64,000 bases of DNA from Ceratothoa steindachneri (lineage: Eukaryota > Arthropoda > Malacostraca > Isopoda > Cymothoidae). Shown here in pieces: positions 63,270-64,000 of this stretch; position 1 is the stretch's first letter; every line of letters begins with the position of its first letter. Below the pieces are notes generated by a model, which worked only from the letters and a program-made list of their open reading frames with translations, was not told where the DNA came from and ran no database searches. A program made the position numbers and the translations under genes. Location: positions 81,295,148 to 81,359,147 of the forward strand of contig OZ018337.1 of NCBI GenBank assembly GCA_963969495.1, in the 5' to 3' direction.

Positions 63270-63860
63270 GAAATTGTTACCATTGCAATGAGCGTTTACT
63301 TTAGTGACTGAAGCATGTAAAATAAAAATAAATAAAAAGATTATTACAACCCTGGCAGGAATAATTTATTTTCAACCCATTCTAATTTAAATTACTCTTT
63401 TCAATTTATTTTCAGACAAATAAGCTCACTTTCTCACCCATATTCATCTGTTTAATTGCCAATTCTTGTAACAAAGAAAATGCTTCTAATGAAGATTAAA
63501 GTCTTAGAAACAGTTCATCGACTCGACAAAGGCTCCACCTAACGTCGTCATCAAATTCCTTTGAGTAAACTCTTAAAAATGGAATATTAAATGAACAATA
63601 TTAAAAATAGATGGGAACTAGAGAAGGAAAACTAAATTTTAATAAGGATCATTTGCAAAGTAAGTTTGATATAATGGAACAAGCAGTAAGAAAATTGACT
63701 GTTCGGTCAAGTAAGAATAAATATCTTTGCAAGTGGCTAATTATTTGTACTACAGCTAAACTCTGAGGCAGGTAAAATTTAATGAATCTAAATTCAAATT
63801 AGTATAAGGTATTGGAGTTAAGAAGTATGGGTGAGTGAAGACATTGTTTTATGTTTTAAG
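63270..63860. repeat. Dispersed repeat family B, copy 3
   Basis: It aligns with 51355-52010 over its length: ACTGAAGCATGTAAA at 63308, TAACAAAGAAAA near 63469, AAAATGGAATAT near 63577 and ACAGCTAAACTCTG at about 63752. It is more diverged than the pair at 49.1 and 51.9 kb. Noncoding. Confidence 0.83.
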
Positions 63861-64000
63861 AGATCGAGCACTTCGAGGCGGAGATCATTAGTGTACCTAG
63901 TGAGAAGCAGATATCTATAATAACGTAAAAATATAAATTTACCATTAATTTTCCTAGTTAATTTAATGGTCGGAGTTTTATAAAGCATGGAAATGAAGTG

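Overview
The window looks like repeat-rich, AT-rich noncoding DNA from an animal nuclear genome. I find no intact protein-coding gene, no rRNA, tRNA or CRISPR array, and no operon-like gene packing. All recognisable coding sequence is decayed mobile-element sequence or a multi-copy gene family broken by stops and frameshifts. The Tc1/mariner-like remnant at 1.3-2.0 kb and the broken multi-copy gene at 27.6-29.2 kb resemble families I remember as abundant in parasitic copepods (sea lice). An arthropod, perhaps a caligid copepod, is therefore my best guess, at about 50 percent; the sequence alone cannot settle it.

Layout, left half. 1-490: GC-richer tail of an unidentified transcribed unit, with a poly(A) signal. 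1293-1997: decayed DDE transposase. 4.0-4.7 kb: GC-richer block with a clean TATA motif. 6.84-7.38 kb: GC-rich block with a 15-bp palindrome, followed by a long TA microsatellite. 9.78-9.87 kb: short inverted repeat. 12025-15451: a Ty3/gypsy-type LTR element with target-site duplication TACCT, LTRs that start TG and end CA, a polypurine tract, an RT/RNase H remnant, and 82-bp tandem repeats inside both LTRs; most of the internal region and the end of the 5' LTR are deleted. 19.95-21.6 kb (minus): a decayed BED-finger hAT transposase. 26.1-26.7 kb (minus): a LINE reverse-transcriptase fragment. 27.3-29.2 kb: a nearly full-length but broken gene of an arthropod-type multi-copy family of unknown function, whose apparent start codon lies inside a 140-bp tandem duplication.

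Layout, right half. 33.45-33.61 kb: a small Harbinger-like MITE with TAA target duplications. 33.67-34.1 and 43.8-44.25 kb: two copies of a dispersed noncoding repeat. 35.47-36.6 kb (plus) and 37.85-38.66 kb (minus): two decayed CR1/jockey-like LINE copies, the first with a nested hairpin downstream of its stop. 38.85-39.0 kb: a four-copy short tandem repeat. 46.8-47.6 kb: an unrecognised decayed reading frame. 48.26-48.68 kb: a gypsy RNase H remnant. 49.08, 51.37-52.0 and 63.27-63.86 kb: copies of a second dispersed repeat. 54.45-55.13 kb: an RTE-like LINE tail.

The picture is layered insertion of class I and class II elements followed by point decay and deletion. The remaining stretches are AT-rich sequence in which I recognise nothing; introns or distal regulatory DNA of a host gene could lie there unseen. 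I found no convincing new molecular system. The best leads are the broken multi-copy family with the duplicated 5' end, the LTRs carrying 82-bp repeats, the LINE 3' hairpin and the unrecognised frame at 46.8-47.6 kb.
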